Positions 7,685 through 17,121 are shown, counted from the stretch's first letter. The stretch: DNA of 64,000 bases from CAZRHR01 sp964578885 (GCA_964578885.1 CAZOEO010000014.1:9979-73978); one strand, 5' to 3'. Translations and numbers: made by a program. The notes: a model not told the origin generated them from the letters alone.

Positions 7685-9159
7685 GTGAAAACCTTTTAAC
7701 CACTTTCCGGAATCATGCCCGGAAAATTCAGGATATTTCCGCCATCGCAGGGCTATTGCAATGGGATCAGGAAGTGATGATGCCTCAGGGAGGTTTTGAG
7801 ATGCGATCCAGACAATTGGCAGAATTAACCGGACAAATTCACGATTTGCAAACCGATACAAGCTGGGAAGACCATGCGGCCCAACTGGCTGAAAATGCTG
7901 AAATTTCGGAAAAAGATCGCCTTAACGCCCAAATGGTGCTTCGCGACATTCGTCAAACGAAAAAACTGCCCAAAACCTGGGTGATACAGTTGAATACCAC
8001 CATTTCAAAAACCTTTGAAGCGTGGATCAAAGGACGAGAAAGCGGTGAAAAGACCTCCTATTTACAATCCCTGGAAGCTTTGGTCCTGATGAAGCAGGAA
8101 GAAGCAGCCAATCTCGGTTTTCAGGAGCATCCCTACGATGCTTTACTGGACCAGTACGAGCGCGGCCTCACCACGCAAAAAGTAAAAGATGTACTGGGTC
8201 CTTTGGTGGAAGGACTGAAACGACCTGATTTGGCTAAAAAATCTGAAGTAAAAGCCGCGCAGGCCATACCGGGCCCCATCTCGTCTTCCGTTCAAAAAAA
8301 CTTTGGACATCATCTCCTTACGTACATGGGATACGATTTTTCAAAAGGTCGTATGGATGTAGCGCCGCATCCTTTCTGTATCGGATTTTCCCCGGGCGAT
8401 GTCCGGGTAACACACCAATGTCACGAAGACCAACCGGATGATTTGATTTGGGGACTTTTACATGAAGGAGGACATGCCTTGTACGAATTGGGATTACCCG
8501 CGGATGAATCCGGATTACCCGCAGGATCGGCAAGGTCTTTGGTAGTTCATGAAAGTCAAAGCAGGCTTTGGGAGAATCATATCGGAAAAAACCAAGCTTT
8601 TTGGGCTGGTGTACACCAACAAAACTGGGTTCAAGAAACGGGCTATCCCCTACCTTCTGTGGAAAAAATGATGCCCCAACTTCATCGCATGCAGCCTAAT
8701 CTCATTCGCATTCAAGCAGATGAATACACCTACCATTTTCATATTTGGATACGTTTCGAAGTAGAGAAAAAGCTCATTGAAGGAAGTTTAGCCGTGCAGG
8801 ATATAGAGGAATTTTGGAACGAATCTTACCATCATTGGCTGGGAATGAGGCCCACGCATCCCAAACAAGGTTTTATGCAGGATATTCACTGGGCGCATGG
8901 TTCTTTCGGTTATTTTCCCACTTACAGCCTGGGAAGCATGATGGCAGCCCAATTGTTCGAAACGCTCTCCACAGAGTTACATTTAGCATCTACACCGATT
9001 TGGCAAGCCACGCATTTATCGGAAGTAAAGGCTTGGTTGCAGACCCATATATTTCAGTACGGAAGTCTTTATTCATCGGATCAACTTTGTCAAATGGCCA
9101 CCGGCACACCTTTGCAGGCCGATGCGCTACTCCGGCATTTAAAAAAATCTTTCAAATAA
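7681..9159 (+). CDS. M32 family metallocarboxypeptidase
   Basis: This 492-residue protein is a cytoplasmic zinc carboxypeptidase (Taq/Pfu carboxypeptidase family). It removes C-terminal residues from peptides. The zinc site HEGGH is at residues 261-265 within LLHEGGHALYELGLP. It is followed by HESQSRLWENHIG, which carries the third zinc ligand Glu of the family. The near-family N-terminus LLQWDQEVMMPQGG is also present. The start at 7681 is used; an in-frame Met at 7492 lies inside the DUF423 gene and does not match the family. Length is normal for M32 (about 490-510). It is coupled to DUF423 by an ATGA overlap. Confidence 0.96.
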   Translation: MSENLLTTFRNHARKIQDISAIAGLLQWDQEVMMPQGGFEMRSRQLAELTGQIHDLQTDTSWEDHAAQLAENAEISEKDRLNAQMVLRDIRQTKKLPKTWVIQLNTTISKTFEAWIKGRESGEKTSYLQSLEALVLMKQEEAANLGFQEHPYDALLDQYERGLTTQKVKDVLGPLVEGLKRPDLAKKSEVKAAQAIPGPISSSVQKNFGHHLLTYMGYDFSKGRMDVAPHPFCIGFSPGDVRVTHQCHEDQPDDLIWGLLHEGGHALYELGLPADESGLPAGSARSLVVHESQSRLWENHIGKNQAFWAGVHQQNWVQETGYPLPSVEKMMPQLHRMQPNLIRIQADEYTYHFHIWIRFEVEKKLIEGSLAVQDIEEFWNESYHHWLGMRPTHPKQGFMQDIHWAHGSFGYFPTYSLGSMMAAQLFETLSTELHLASTPIWQATHLSEVKAWLQTHIFQYGSLYSSDQLCQMATGTPLQADALLRHLKKSFK

Positions 9160-9160
9160 A

Positions 9161-9589
9161 ATGAAGCATTCACGAATAAAACGAATTCGTTCAGGTATTC
9201 GTAGTTTAGCGATTCTTACATTGTTTTTCACTCAAATTGGGTGTAAAACATCGGACCCGGTCCAAATGTCTAAGGAAGAGGCAACTGAAATGACCCCGCA
9301 AACGAATCCAACCACCACGTTGCACATTTCGTATTTTTCCATAGCCTATGGCATTGATTATCAAAATCTAAGTGAATTAGAAACAATGCTTAAAGCGTTC
9401 CAGGAAAAACGGGGAACGAGTTTTACCATTGAAAAAGTAAGTTGGGGACGAGAAGGGGAAGTGTCGCTTTGTATTGACGTCCGACTGCTTTCTGAAAGCT
9501 TGAAATCTGCCTTGGAAGAAGAAGTTAGAACACTCATAATCAGAGGAAAAAATGTGAGAATCGAAAAAAATAAACCATGTCGGCGATAA
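9161..9589 (+). CDS. Small putative lipoprotein, unknown function
   Basis: This 142-residue protein starts with a basic, hydrophobic leader ending in LFFTQIGC, a plausible lipobox with Cys28 as the lipidation site. The mature part has a low-complexity linker and then one alpha/beta domain of about 90 residues that begins HISYFSIAYGIDYQNLSEL. No known family was recognised. It starts one base after the M32 carboxypeptidase stop and is probably the last gene of that unit. Confidence 0.65.
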   Translation: MKHSRIKRIRSGIRSLAILTLFFTQIGCKTSDPVQMSKEEATEMTPQTNPTTTLHISYFSIAYGIDYQNLSELETMLKAFQEKRGTSFTIEKVSWGREGEVSLCIDVRLLSESLKSALEEEVRTLIIRGKNVRIEKNKPCRR

Positions 9590-9625
9590 GCTCATAATTT
9601 TTCTATCCATTTTTTGAATAATTCT

Positions 9626-9633
9626 TACTTTTG
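9626..9633 (+). promoter_or_regulatory. -7 box for pckA
   Basis: TACTTTTG matches TAnnTTTG, 46 bases before the pckA ATG, giving a 5' leader of about 40 bases. Confidence 0.6.
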
Positions 9634-9679
9634 CACCACATTTTATTCCATTCCTTAAAGAACGAAATTCGCAACATCC

Positions 9680-11293
9680 ATGAGCGATTTAGGATTCAAA
9701 ACACCAGGTGCTGATTTAGCTTCACTTGGTTTGCGTGGTTACAACAAAGCCTATTGGAATTTAGAACCCGCAGAACTCATTGAACATACCTTGTTGAAAG
9801 GCATGGGACAGCTGACCCAAACGGGAGCCCTTGCCGTCAATACTGGAGAGTTCACCGGCCGCAGTCCTAAAGACCGCTTCATTGTAAAGGACGACATCAC
9901 CGCCAATACCGTGTGGTGGGGCAATCATAACATTCCCTTCGAGTCCGAAAAATTCGACCAGTTGGCCAATAAAATCCTTCAGCATTTTGCCGGGAAGGAG
10001 ATTTACGTGCGAGACGCATTTGTATGCGCCGATCCCACCTACAGGTTAAAAGCGAGGGTGATCACCGAATTCCCCTGGTCGAACCTCTTTGTGTACAACA
10101 TGTTTATTCGTCCAAGTCGCGAAGAACTCCAGCAATTCAGTCCGGATTGGACCATCCTCAACGCCCCAACCTTTATGGCTGTGGCTGGCGAAGACGGAAC
10201 CCGCCAACATAACTTTGCCATTTTAAATTTCACCCGCAAAATGATTATTGTGGGAGGAACAGGTTATACCGGGGAAATTAAAAAAGGAATTTTCTCGGCA
10301 CTCAACTTTTTACTTCCCACCGAACATCAGGTATTTCCCATGCACTGCTCCGCCAACGTGGGCCAGAAAGGAGATACGGCTCTGTTTTTTGGGCTTTCCG
10401 GTACAGGCAAAACAACATTATCCGCAGATCCAAATCGGCAATTGATTGGCGATGACGAACATGGTTGGAGCCAAACCACGGTATTCAACTTCGAAGGTGG
10501 TTGCTATGCCAAAACCATTGATTTGACCCATGAGAAAGAGCCCGACATTTACGAAGCCATTAAATTCGGAGCCCTGCTCGAAAACATTGGTTATGTAAAT
10601 GGAACGCGTGAGGTGGACTATGCAAACAATAGCATTACCGAAAACACGCGGGTTTCTTATCCCATTGATTTTATTCAGAATATCGTAGAAAGCGGCATGG
10701 GAAAAAGTCCGGAAAATATCTTTTTCCTGACCTGTGATGCCTATGGTATTTTGCCACCCATTTCCAGACTGACCGCCGGACAAGCCATGTACCATTTCAT
10801 ATCTGGCTACACTGCAAAAGTCGCAGGAACAGAAGCTGGGGTAACAGAGCCACAAACCACGTTTTCTACATGTTTTGGCGCTCCTTTCATGCCTTTGCAC
10901 CCGACCCGGTACGCGGCATTGCTCGGAAAAAAGATAGAAGCGTCCAAGGCGAAAGTTTGGCTCATCAATACCGGATGGAGCGGTGGCGCTTATGGCACCG
11001 GATCCCGGATGAAACTTTCCTACACCCGCGCCATGATTACGGCTGCCTTGAATGGCGATTTGGACCAGGTTCCAACCATCACACACCCGATTTTCGGTCT
11101 GCAAATGCCAGTAAGCTGCCCCGGCGTGCCCGAACATTTGCTGAACCCGGAAAATACATGGGCCGACAAACAAGCCTACTTGAAACTCGCCAATAGCTTG
11201 GCCATAAAATTCAACGACAATTTCTCCAAGTTTGCGGACATTGCCACAGACGAAATGAAGGCCGCGGCTCCAGTGGTCATGGAAAACGCATAA
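9680..11293 (+). CDS. pckA: Phosphoenolpyruvate carboxykinase (ATP)
   Basis: This 537-residue enzyme converts oxaloacetate and ATP to phosphoenolpyruvate, ADP and CO2, the entry step of gluconeogenesis. Family motifs are intact: TGRSPKDRFIV (substrate loop), the PEPCK P-loop GLSGTGKT near residues 238-245, and the metal-binding IGDDEHGWS following it. The length equals that of typical bacterial ATP-type enzymes. It has its own -7 box upstream and an intrinsic terminator right after the stop, so it appears to be a single-gene unit. Confidence 0.98.
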   Translation: MSDLGFKTPGADLASLGLRGYNKAYWNLEPAELIEHTLLKGMGQLTQTGALAVNTGEFTGRSPKDRFIVKDDITANTVWWGNHNIPFESEKFDQLANKILQHFAGKEIYVRDAFVCADPTYRLKARVITEFPWSNLFVYNMFIRPSREELQQFSPDWTILNAPTFMAVAGEDGTRQHNFAILNFTRKMIIVGGTGYTGEIKKGIFSALNFLLPTEHQVFPMHCSANVGQKGDTALFFGLSGTGKTTLSADPNRQLIGDDEHGWSQTTVFNFEGGCYAKTIDLTHEKEPDIYEAIKFGALLENIGYVNGTREVDYANNSITENTRVSYPIDFIQNIVESGMGKSPENIFFLTCDAYGILPPISRLTAGQAMYHFISGYTAKVAGTEAGVTEPQTTFSTCFGAPFMPLHPTRYAALLGKKIEASKAKVWLINTGWSGGAYGTGSRMKLSYTRAMITAALNGDLDQVPTITHPIFGLQMPVSCPGVPEHLLNPENTWADKQAYLKLANSLAIKFNDNFSKFADIATDEMKAAAPVVMENA

Positions 11294-11314
11294 CAACGCA
11301 ATAAATCAAATAGA

Positions 11315-11342
11315 AACTCCGCCATAGTGCGGAGTTTTTTTT
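11315..11342 (+). terminator. Intrinsic terminator of pckA
   Basis: An 8-base stem AACTCCGC/GCGGAGTT with a 6-base loop is followed by a run of eight Ts, 21 bases after the pckA stop. Confidence 0.9.
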
Positions 11343-11458
11343 GTCCAAAAACAAAGAATAAGCATTTAAAGTATTATTTTTAAAGTGATTACAACAATAT
11401 AGTCTAATAAAAAAGTCATTATGGTTCCATTTGCTGTCAGGGTTTGTATTTTTAAACC

Positions 11459-12193
11459 ATGAAATGGCCGATTGTAATAAGTAGCCTATTGATCCTGGGT
11501 ATCGGATGTAAACCGCCCCTTCAGTTGAAAGACGTGCAGGTGCAGTGGACAGGTATTCAAGGATTACCGGAAGATTCTGCAGTAGCGGGGCTTCAGGCAC
11601 TGTATGGAAGAAAAGTTGATAGTCTCATGAAAGAAGTAGTGGGTCATACTTCCCTGGCCATGCCCAAGGAGAAAAACCAACCGGAAACTTTGTTGGGCAA
11701 CTTTGTGGCAGATCTGGTGCTAGAACAAGCCAAAGCACAAGATGCACGGGTCAATTTTTGCCTTTTAAATATTGGAGGATTGAGAAATTCATTGCCTGCC
11801 GGTCCGGTCACCAGAGGCGATATATTTCAATTAATGCCATTCGACAACGAATTGGTGCTGGTGGAAATGAAACCGGAATCCATGCAAGCCATGGTAGCTT
11901 ATCTGGTGGATCAACCAATCATGCCCGTAAGTGGTTTGCGATTAAATGTAAGCACGCAGGAATTAATGATTGGCCAACAGCCCTGGCAAAAAGACCAAAC
12001 CTATTGGGTAGCCACAAGCGATTTTCTGGCAGGCGGCGGAGATAAAATGAATTTCCTGACGCATCGTCCTGCGGTACGAACCGGACGTTTATTACGCGAC
12101 CTCATTATTCAGGCATTTGTGTCTGCCCGGGATCAGGGACGCACATTAGGTGCTGCTTTAGATGGACGAATTAGCCAAACCAAACAGCCATGA
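11459..12193 (+). CDS. 5'-nucleotidase C-terminal domain lipoprotein
   Basis: This 244-residue protein starts with a lipoprotein leader (SLLILGIGC, Cys17). It then carries the 5'-nucleotidase C-terminal (substrate-binding) domain, recognised by GNFVADLVLEQAKAQDARVN, NIGGLRNSLPAGPVTRGDIF and MPFDNELVLVEM. It has no metallophosphatase domain; that domain is encoded by the next gene. In UshA-like enzymes the two domains form one chain. Here they are separate genes that overlap by four bases (ATGA) with the C-terminal half first. The product is probably anchored in the outer membrane or periplasm. Confidence 0.9.
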   Translation: MKWPIVISSLLILGIGCKPPLQLKDVQVQWTGIQGLPEDSAVAGLQALYGRKVDSLMKEVVGHTSLAMPKEKNQPETLLGNFVADLVLEQAKAQDARVNFCLLNIGGLRNSLPAGPVTRGDIFQLMPFDNELVLVEMKPESMQAMVAYLVDQPIMPVSGLRLNVSTQELMIGQQPWQKDQTYWVATSDFLAGGGDKMNFLTHRPAVRTGRLLRDLIIQAFVSARDQGRTLGAALDGRISQTKQP

Positions 12194-13140
12194 TGAATCG
12201 GAGAAGATTTTTAGAGAAGTTGGGAAAAGCCGGACTTGGACTAGGTGTAGCCCAATTCACCCCTTCGGTCTGGGCCATGGAAGAGGCATTTTGGCGAGAA
12301 AAAGGGTTAGCGCGAATCACCATTTTGCATACCAACGATATGCACAGCCACATCACGCCCTTTCCATCCAATGACCCCAAATATCCGAATCAGGGAGGTA
12401 TGGCTATGCGTGCAGCCTTGATTAAAAAAATCCGAAGTGAAGGTCATCCGGTAGCCTTGCTGGATTGCGGCGACATCTTTCAGGGAACGCCCTACTTTAA
12501 TCTATATGGAGGAGAACCAGAGTTTAAAATGATGAGCGAAATGGGCTACGACGTGGCTACATTCGGAAATCATGACTTCGACAATGGTATCGAAGGACTT
12601 TGGAAAATGATGCCTCACGCACGCTTCGCATTTGTAAACGCCAATTACAAGGTGTTGGATGCAGGTTTGCGTAAGGGCTTCACCCCTTCCACCATCTTGA
12701 AAAAAGGAGATATAAAACTGGGAATCATTGGTATAGGCGTTGATTTTGAAGGACTGGTTTCAGACAAAAATCATGAAGGTCTGGCATATACCGATCCTCT
12801 GACCGCCATGAACCAGGAAGCCCTTTATCTGAAAAAAGAGGCCAAATGCGACCTGGTTGTGGTGCTTTCGCACCTTGGTTATAAGTATAAAGAAAACAAA
12901 ATCAGCGATTTAAACATAGCTGCTGAAAGTAAAAATATAGATATCATTTTAGGCGGTCACACCCATACTTTTCTAGATGAGCCCACCGTTGTAGCCAATG
13001 CAGAGGGTAAAAAGGTCGTGATCAATCAAGTAGGCTGGGCCGGGTTGCGCCTGGGAAGAATCGATTGCTTTTTCTCTCGAAATGGAGAAATGGAAACCGC
13101 CTTTGGAGGTCTAATTGAAGTTTCTGAAAAAACAATATGA
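12190..13140 (+). CDS. 5'-nucleotidase/metallophosphatase catalytic-domain protein with Tat signal
   Basis: This 316-residue protein opens with a twin-arginine type leader (NRRRFLEKLGKAGLGLG), so it is probably exported folded. The calcineurin-like phosphoesterase motifs follow: LHTNDMHSH, LLDCGDIFQG, TFGNHDFDNG, LSHLGY and GGHTHT, giving all the metal ligands. It would dephosphorylate nucleotides in the periplasm together with the preceding C-terminal-domain lipoprotein. Another in-frame ATG lies one codon downstream. The last residues end soon after the catalytic fold, so the C-terminal domain is truly absent from this chain. Confidence 0.92.
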   Translation: MMNRRRFLEKLGKAGLGLGVAQFTPSVWAMEEAFWREKGLARITILHTNDMHSHITPFPSNDPKYPNQGGMAMRAALIKKIRSEGHPVALLDCGDIFQGTPYFNLYGGEPEFKMMSEMGYDVATFGNHDFDNGIEGLWKMMPHARFAFVNANYKVLDAGLRKGFTPSTILKKGDIKLGIIGIGVDFEGLVSDKNHEGLAYTDPLTAMNQEALYLKKEAKCDLVVVLSHLGYKYKENKISDLNIAAESKNIDIILGGHTHTFLDEPTVVANAEGKKVVINQVGWAGLRLGRIDCFFSRNGEMETAFGGLIEVSEKTI

Positions 13141-13282
13141 CATGAATTTTTTTTTACATTTTTTTCTGTCAATATTTGTTCCGGCTTACGGAAACGTGCG
13201 CCAATTCTAAGTTTTAGATTACACAAACACGTTTTAGCGTTTCAATAATTTTATAAAAATTTAACACACAGAGAGGTTTATT

Positions 13283-14716
13283 ATGGGTGATGAACTTCAT
13301 AAGGTTTGGGAAAATTGTTTGGCTGTCATTAGAGATAATGTAAGCCCGCAAAGTTACAGGACATGGTTTGAGCCCATCCGTCCTGTGAAGTTGCAGGACC
13401 ATGTCTTGACCATTCAAGTACCTTCCCAATTCTTTTATGAATGGTTGGAAGAACACTATATCACTTTACTGAAAAAGACCGTTCGCAAAGAATTAGGGCC
13501 GGAAGGAAGGTTGGAATATTCCATTATTATGGAAAACAACTACCACAATGACAAACCCTACACGGTTAAAATCCCTACGTCTGAATCTAAAACCATTGCC
13601 AATCCTGCGGTAAGCATGCCCGTAGAAATCAATGGTACCAAAGGCATTAAAAATCCATTTATCATACCCGGACTCAAAAAAGTCAATGTAGATTCCAATT
13701 TGAATCCAGGTTATTCTTTGGACAATTATATCGAAGGAGATTGCAATCGTTTAGCCCGCTCTGCAGGTTACGCTGTGGCTAAAAATCCGGGAGGCACCTC
13801 CTTTAATCCACTTCTTGTTTATGGCAATACCGGATTGGGTAAAACCCATTTGGTACATGGTATTGGAATTGAGATTAAGAAGAACTTCCCGAACAAAACC
13901 GTTTTATACGTTCCTGCAGAAAGATTTACCAATCAGTTCATTGATTCGGTGAAAAATAACACCACCAGTGATTTCGTCAATTTTTATCAATTGATTGACG
14001 TACTCATTCTGGACGATGTACATGTCCTTTCCGGAAAAGAAAAAACCCAAGATGTATTTTTCCACATCTTCAACCACTTGCACCAAAACGGGAAGCAAAT
14101 TATCCTGACTTCAGACAAAGCGCCTGTGGACTTGCAAGGCATGGAACAACGCCTGCTTTCTCGTTTCAAATGGGGACTTTCCGCCGACCTTCAATTGCCC
14201 GAGCTGGAAACACGCATTGCCATCATTGAGAAGAAACTTTACAACGAAGGAGTTGAATTCTCTCAGGATGTAGTAGAATACCTTGCTTACTCTATCAGCA
14301 CCAACGTACGTGAATTAGAGGGCGCGCTCATTTCCCTGATTGCCCAGGCTTCCTTAAATAAGAAGGAAATCAACCTGGATCTGGCTCGCAAAATGATTGA
14401 TAAGTTCGTTAAGAACAACACCAGAGAGGTCTCTATTGATTACATTCAAAAAGTGGTGTGCGATTATTTTGACTTACCTCTGGAGCTCATGAAATCCAAG
14501 AGCAGGAAGCGGGAAGTGGTGCAAGCGCGGCAAATTGCCATGTATTTCGCCAAAAATTTCACCAAAAGTTCTTTGGCGACCATAGGAGCTCAATGCGGAG
14601 GAAAAGACCATGCAACGGTATTGCACGCTTGTAAAACGGTGAATAACCTCATGGATACGGACAAAAAATTCCGTGGCTATGTAGAAGAGCTGGAGAAAAA
14701 GCTCAATCTTCACTAA
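13283..14716 (+). CDS. dnaA: Chromosomal replication initiator DnaA
   Basis: This 477-residue protein is the AAA+ initiator that binds DnaA boxes at oriC. Domain I (residues about 1-90) includes VWENCLAVIRDNVSPQSYRTW. The Walker A motif GNTGLGKTH is near residue 181 and Walker B is LILDDVHVL. The sensor region contains LSRFKWGLSADLQLPELETR. The C-terminal DNA-binding domain IV carries the family signature IGAQCGGKDHATVLHACKTV. The length is normal. The upstream 142-base gap is AT-rich but shows no cluster of TTATCCACA boxes, so oriC is probably not immediately upstream. Confidence 0.98.
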   Translation: MGDELHKVWENCLAVIRDNVSPQSYRTWFEPIRPVKLQDHVLTIQVPSQFFYEWLEEHYITLLKKTVRKELGPEGRLEYSIIMENNYHNDKPYTVKIPTSESKTIANPAVSMPVEINGTKGIKNPFIIPGLKKVNVDSNLNPGYSLDNYIEGDCNRLARSAGYAVAKNPGGTSFNPLLVYGNTGLGKTHLVHGIGIEIKKNFPNKTVLYVPAERFTNQFIDSVKNNTTSDFVNFYQLIDVLILDDVHVLSGKEKTQDVFFHIFNHLHQNGKQIILTSDKAPVDLQGMEQRLLSRFKWGLSADLQLPELETRIAIIEKKLYNEGVEFSQDVVEYLAYSISTNVRELEGALISLIAQASLNKKEINLDLARKMIDKFVKNNTREVSIDYIQKVVCDYFDLPLELMKSKSRKREVVQARQIAMYFAKNFTKSSLATIGAQCGGKDHATVLHACKTVNNLMDTDKKFRGYVEELEKKLNLH

Positions 14717-14748
14717 ATATCCCTTTTTCCCGTCTCCAAATAATGCCT

Positions 14749-14756
14749 TACCTTTG
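14749..14756 (+). promoter_or_regulatory. -7 box, very short leader
   Basis: TACCTTTG matches TAnnTTTG, eight bases before the ATG at 14765. Transcription would begin only one to four bases before the start codon. Confidence 0.6.
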
Positions 14757-14764
14757 TTGAAGGT

Positions 14765-15169
14765 ATGATTAGCGAAGCATTATCCCAAGAGCTCAGAACC
14801 ATTGAGCAGCAAATTGCAGAATTTCTGCAAATGGATTTAGACCGTCTGGAGTTCGGGTATTATAAAGACGGAGAAAAGTCGGTTTTGAATCTGGTGACCA
14901 TTTCCGAAAGGCATAATCAAAAGTTCCTTTTTCACCGGGCTACTGGCTTCGGAGAAATGGACGTTGCCATGAAAATGCTGGATTATGTAAAAAACCATCG
15001 GCGCATCAAAAACTCTTATACCATTCAATGGAGTTTGGCCGATGAACAAGAGCTGCATACCTCCTATTTTCGTGGAAAAGATATTTATGATGTACTGGAT
15101 AAATTCTATTTTGGAAAGGACATCAATTCCACCATTATTTTTCACATTTCTCTGAATCCCGTCGCCTAA
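14765..15169 (+). CDS. Conserved-looking hypothetical protein
   Basis: This 134-residue soluble protein has no signal peptide or membrane segment. It is predicted alpha/beta, with an N-terminal helix (LSQELRTIEQQIAEFLQMDL) and a C-terminal FRGKDIYDVLDKFYFGKD segment. No family was recognised. It ends on the first base of the thioesterase ATG (TAATG), and the thioesterase is followed by truA within two bases, so the three genes look like one translationally coupled unit driven by the -7 box at 14749. Confidence 0.75.
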   Translation: MISEALSQELRTIEQQIAEFLQMDLDRLEFGYYKDGEKSVLNLVTISERHNQKFLFHRATGFGEMDVAMKMLDYVKNHRRIKNSYTIQWSLADEQELHTSYFRGKDIYDVLDKFYFGKDINSTIIFHISLNPVA

Positions 15170-15585
15170 TGATGCACCGTACCCCTATTCAAATCCGCTT
15201 TGTAGATACGGATATGCTGGGACATGTCAATAATTCTAATTTCCTGTCGTACATGGAAATGGCCCGCGTCTCGTATTTTAATACCATTTTGCCCGGACTG
15301 GTCGACTGGAGCAAGGAAGGAATCATTCTCGCCAAAGCCGACATTCAATACAAAAAGCCCATTTTTCTGAACGACCAGTTATTCGTGGACATAGCCGTAG
15401 ATCATTTATCCAGCCGCAGTTTCAACATGCGATACCGGTTTATTCGCACCACAGAGATGGGAGAAGAGCTTTGTGCTGAAGGCAATACCCTTATGGTATG
15501 CTATGATTATTTGCATCACACTTCCATGTCCATGCCGGAATCCTGGAAAAAAGCCATTTTGGCTCACGAAGGTTCAATCGGTTGA
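15169..15585 (+). CDS. Acyl-CoA thioesterase, hotdog fold (4HBT/YbgC-like)
   Basis: This 138-residue protein is a single hotdog domain. The family pattern QIRFVDTDMLGHVNNSNFLS has the catalytic Asp in the DTDMLGHVNN motif. It is followed by YMEMARVSYF on the central helix. Such enzymes hydrolyse acyl-CoA or 4-hydroxybenzoyl-CoA-type thioesters; the acyl substrate here cannot be told. Two adjacent ATGs (15169, 15172) are possible starts. It lies between a hypothetical gene and truA in a tight three-gene unit. Confidence 0.92.
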   Translation: MMHRTPIQIRFVDTDMLGHVNNSNFLSYMEMARVSYFNTILPGLVDWSKEGIILAKADIQYKKPIFLNDQLFVDIAVDHLSSRSFNMRYRFIRTTEMGEELCAEGNTLMVCYDYLHHTSMSMPESWKKAILAHEGSIG

Positions 15586-15586
15586 G

Positions 15587-16369
15587 ATGGCCAAATTTGT
15601 GGTTTCCCTTTCTTTTGTGGGCACCCAATACCATGGCTGGGCCAGGCAACCCAATGCGGTTTCCGTACAAGCCACGGTAGAAGAAGCACTTTCCTCCTTG
15701 TTTCGCACATCGGTTGCTACCATTGGCGCCGGACGCACAGATGCAGGAGTGCATGCCAGACATTTGCCGTTTCATTTTCAAGTGGACCACACGGAATTGA
15801 CACCGGAAATCATTACCTACCGGCTCAACCGCATGCTTCCCAAGGACATGGGTGTTTTAGGCACTTATGAAGCACCAGACGCCTTCCACGCTCGGTTTTC
15901 CGCCTTTAAACGCACTTACACCTACCGTTTTGGATTGCAAAAAAATCCATTTACCCAACCGTTCGTTTGGGATGTATTTCGGCCGCCTCAATGGGATTTA
16001 ATGCAGGAAGCGGCCAGTATTTTACCCAATTATACCTCCTTTGGCGCATTTTGCAGAAGCCATGCAGACAGCACTAGCATGGAATGCAAAAATCTTCAGT
16101 TGAACTGGGAATTTCGACCGGACATGGTCTTATTGACCCTTTCCGCCAATCGTTTTCTTCGAAACATGGTGCGTGCCATTGTAGGTACTTTAGTAGATGT
16201 GGGCAAAGGGAAAATCGACCTTTCAACTTTTCAACATATTGTAGAACAGGGTGATCGAAAATTAGCAGGCGCCAGTGCCCCCGCTTCTGGCTTAACATTG
16301 GAACGTGTAGATTATCCCATTCGGTACACGGAACATTGGGATGGATTTTATCCGGTCAATTTCGAATAA
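15587..16369 (+). CDS. truA: tRNA pseudouridine(38-40) synthase TruA
   Basis: This 260-residue enzyme isomerises uridines 38-40 in the tRNA anticodon arm. The catalytic Asp is residue 52 in AGRTDAGVHARHLPFHF. The opening LSFVGTQYHGWARQPNAVSVQ and the later NRFLRNMVRAIVGTLVDVGKG are standard TruA motifs. The start at 15587 (MAKFVVSLSF) matches the family; the frame is open upstream inside the thioesterase gene, but that part is not TruA-like. It begins one base after the thioesterase stop. Confidence 0.97.
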   Translation: MAKFVVSLSFVGTQYHGWARQPNAVSVQATVEEALSSLFRTSVATIGAGRTDAGVHARHLPFHFQVDHTELTPEIITYRLNRMLPKDMGVLGTYEAPDAFHARFSAFKRTYTYRFGLQKNPFTQPFVWDVFRPPQWDLMQEAASILPNYTSFGAFCRSHADSTSMECKNLQLNWEFRPDMVLLTLSANRFLRNMVRAIVGTLVDVGKGKIDLSTFQHIVEQGDRKLAGASAPASGLTLERVDYPIRYTEHWDGFYPVNFE

Positions 16370-16500
16370 GCATTTGGAATTTTAATCGATGGTTGCTTTG
16401 AGTGAGCAGATCCATCTTGAATGTGAAAGGCCGTTGAGCAACCATTGCTCCTTCTATTCCATTTTCGCGTGGAGGAAAATTTCTTTTTTCTTTACTCTAG

Positions 16501-16600
16501 TCGATTTTATCCGTTTATAAACGATTAATTGCCGACTCAGGTGGCGGGAATTTCGTAGCTTGTCGCCTGGGGAGGAGGAGTGGTGGCCCCCGGGGAAACC
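16501..16600. repeat. Dispersed repeat, copy 1
   Basis: It starts with the AT-rich block TTTATCCGTTTATAAACG and continues through GCCGA to CGTAGCTTGTCGCCTGGGGA and a G-rich then C-rich tail. Aligned without gaps to copies 2-4, it is the most divergent in the G-rich part. The minus strand reads GDKLRN...LIVYKRIKS. Confidence 0.75.
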
Positions 16601-16691
16601 GACCCATGAAACGCCCTGATTACGTTTCAAATTTCCGTCTTCAAGAAATTCTCCATTTGAATTTTGTGAAAAAGATCTCAAAATAGTAATC

Positions 16692-16785
16692 CGATTTTAT
16701 CCGTTTATAAACGGTTTACTTCCGAATAAATCCTGTCGGGCAACGTAACTTGTCCACGGGGAGGGGTGGGTTTTAACCCCGAACC
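16692..16785. repeat. Dispersed repeat, copy 2
   Basis: It contains the perfect 14-base palindrome CCGTTTATAAACGG (16700-16713), then TTCCGAATA, then CGTAACTTGTCCACGGGGAG. Its tail is a G-rich/C-rich hairpin (GGGTT-TT-AACCC). The minus strand reads DKLR...VYKRIKS with one stop codon inside. Confidence 0.8.
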
Positions 16786-17121
16786 TGTAACCGCCCCAAA
16801 ATGTGGGATAACTTAAACGTAGCCTTTCATAGATTCCTCCTGTTTCCCCAATCTTTTGACCAAAATTTCAAACTTGACCTTTTTTCTCCATAATATGTTC
16901 ATGGAAATTACACATATCTTGAATAGGGAATTTTCACCACAAAATGCCACGATTCCGATAAAGAATCAAACCCGGTCAGACTTATTTCCAAATATCATCC
17001 TATTGGGCTTTCCCATTTCTCCATACCCCGGAAATATCATCAGGTGAAAAATCCTAATTCCTCTAAAATCACGGCAAAAACCCATCCTAAATGCTTAACT
17101 TCGCGCCAAAGTTCAGATTAC

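Larger units (their letters stand above)
16370..17121. other. Intergenic region with two dispersed-repeat copies
   Basis: About 750 bases without a gene. It holds repeat copies at 16501-16600 and 16692-16785 and an AT-rich stretch before ribBA. A minus-strand reading frame at 16454-16681 exists only because the repeat is open in that frame. Confidence 0.6.

Noticed and set aside
10418..11296. Long open frame of 292 codons antisense to pckA
   Set aside because: It is a shadow of the highly conserved pckA coding sequence; it has no promoter and no recognisable domain.
13141..13282. Possible oriC upstream of dnaA
   Set aside because: The gap is AT-rich but no cluster of TTATCCACA-type boxes was seen.
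16454..16681. Minus-strand frame of 75 codons
   Set aside because: It exists mainly because the dispersed repeat is open in that frame; no promoter or family support.
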